NCBI GenBank assembly: GCA_020200135.1
Contig: JAIVJI010000063.1
Location: 1-64,000 of the forward strand
Source of the DNA: Acidobacteriota bacterium
Lineage (GTDB): Bacteria > Acidobacteriota > Blastocatellia > Pyrinomonadales > Pyrinomonadaceae
Direction of reading: 5' to 3'
Length of the DNA: 64,000 nucleotides
The translations under genes and the position numbers were made by a program. Below the pieces are notes generated by a model. That model was not told the DNA's origin. It did no database searches and saw nothing but the letters and a program-made list of their open reading frames with translations. Each line of letters opens with the position of its first letter. The stretch's first letter is position 1. Positions 63,555 through 64,000 of this stretch are shown piece after piece.

Positions 63555-64000
63555 CTAGCCGCGCCGGACGAACTCGCGTTTGAAGGTGCGCGTCTCGCCG
63601 TCGGGTAACTCGACGGCGACCTTGTCGTCTTCGAGCGAGGCGACGCGCCCGCGCCCGTACTTCGGCACGCGCACCGCGTCCCCTTCGGAGACTTCCAAGA
63701 CCTTCTTCATCCTCTTCGCGCCGCTCACGTCGGGCGGCCCTTCTCGCGGCGCGGGCGCTTCCGCCTCCGGCGTCGAAAGCCCGAGCCGCTCTTCGAGCGG
63801 GTGCAGGCAGTTGTCGCAGTGGCCGCAAGCCCCCGGCGCGAGCTCCTCGCCGAAGTATTCGTGCAGGAGCTTCCAGCGACACTCCGCGCTCTGGCCGTAG
63901 AGCATCACGCGCTCCAGCTTCTCGCGGTCGCCCTCGCCGCGCGTGGCGCACACGTCGGCGGCGCGCTCGACCTCCTCGCGCGTCACCCCGGGTCGCAGGA
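63555..64000 (-). CDS. recQ: ATP-dependent DNA helicase RecQ, C-terminal part (cut by window edge)
   Basis: The visible 148 residues or so include the RecQ zinc-binding region: a Cys in AECRWKLLHEYFGE followed by CGHCDNC, the typical four-cysteine site after the helicase core. The HRDC domain normally found at the C-terminus is absent. Instead a short tail VPKYGRGRVASLEDDKVAVELPDGETRTFKREFV resembles the small beta-barrel tail of UvrD/PcrA helicases. The open frame continues past position 64000 without a start, so the helicase domain lies outside the window. Confidence 0.8.
   Translation of the reverse strand, partial: LRPGVTREEVERAADVCATRGEGDREKLERVMLYGQSAECRWKLLHEYFGEELAPGACGHCDNCLHPLEERLGLSTPEAEAPAPREGPPDVSGAKRMKKVLEVSEGDAVRVPKYGRGRVASLEDDKVAVELPDGETRTFKREFVRRG

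Overview
The window is high-GC bacterial chromosome and most likely comes from an Acidobacteriota, perhaps the Blastocatellia/Pyrinomonas side. The reasons are family-based inference, not a search. There is an Oar-like TonB-dependent receptor with a carboxypeptidase-regulatory N-terminus, an array of fused MacB/FtsX 'ADOP-type' permeases, TPR-bearing Ser/Thr kinases next to a TIGR02999-type ECF sigma factor, and a group 1h (high-affinity, actinobacterial-type) [NiFe]-hydrogenase.

Layout. 1-1010: an esterase and tRNA-Asn with its own promoter. 1.1-19.3 kb: a hydrogenase region. A family-5 solute-binding protein and two Dpp/Nik-type permeases (a possible nickel or peptide importer, with no ATPase nearby) flank a hydrogenase maturation protease. 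A divergent unit hypF-hypC-SIS-hypD-hypE follows and ends in a strong terminator. The structural operon comes next: CooC-like ATPase, four small one-helix membrane proteins, small subunit, large subunit, a degenerate M52 protease homologue, a NifU/Rieske fusion, a Cys-tailed winged-helix protein and an HxlR-type regulator. 19.4-22.7 kb: the convergent Oar-like receptor. The 3' end of tRNA-Asn (20 bp) recurs at 23422-23441, so the block from 1.0 to 23.4 kb has the footprint of an element inserted at tRNA-Asn, although no integrase is visible.

23.4-35.8 kb: a small lipoprotein, an MFS exporter, a Cnr-like sigma/anti-sigma/periplasmic-sensor trio, an LTxxQ protein, an ECF sigma factor with a 1744-residue kinase/TolB-like/TPR protein, two small genes and a WD40 protein. 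35.9-57.2 kb: one long minus-strand block encoding a MacA-like adaptor, an ABC ATPase, a secreted protein, six consecutive ADOP permeases, an NtrC-type regulator, an NtrY-like kinase and a second ABC ATPase. This looks like a two-component-linked efflux or lipid-trafficking system with expanded permease paralogues. 57.5-64 kb: gene fragments, lineage-restricted hypotheticals, a membrane Ser/Thr kinase with TPRs, threonine aldolase and the C-terminus of RecQ.

Most notable observations. (1) An in-frame TGA replaces the first Cys of the CxC motif of the CooC-like ATPase, in an otherwise intact frame, making it a candidate selenoprotein or a very specific nonsense change. (2) Four small membrane proteins arranged A-B-A'-B' lie between that ATPase and the hydrogenase. 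(3) An M52 homologue has lost all three nickel-binding residues. (4) A tRNA-Asn direct repeat bounds the hydrogenase region. (5) There are six ADOP permeases in a row, one with an internal in-frame deletion. (6) Degenerate heptamer repeats sit in several intergenic gaps.
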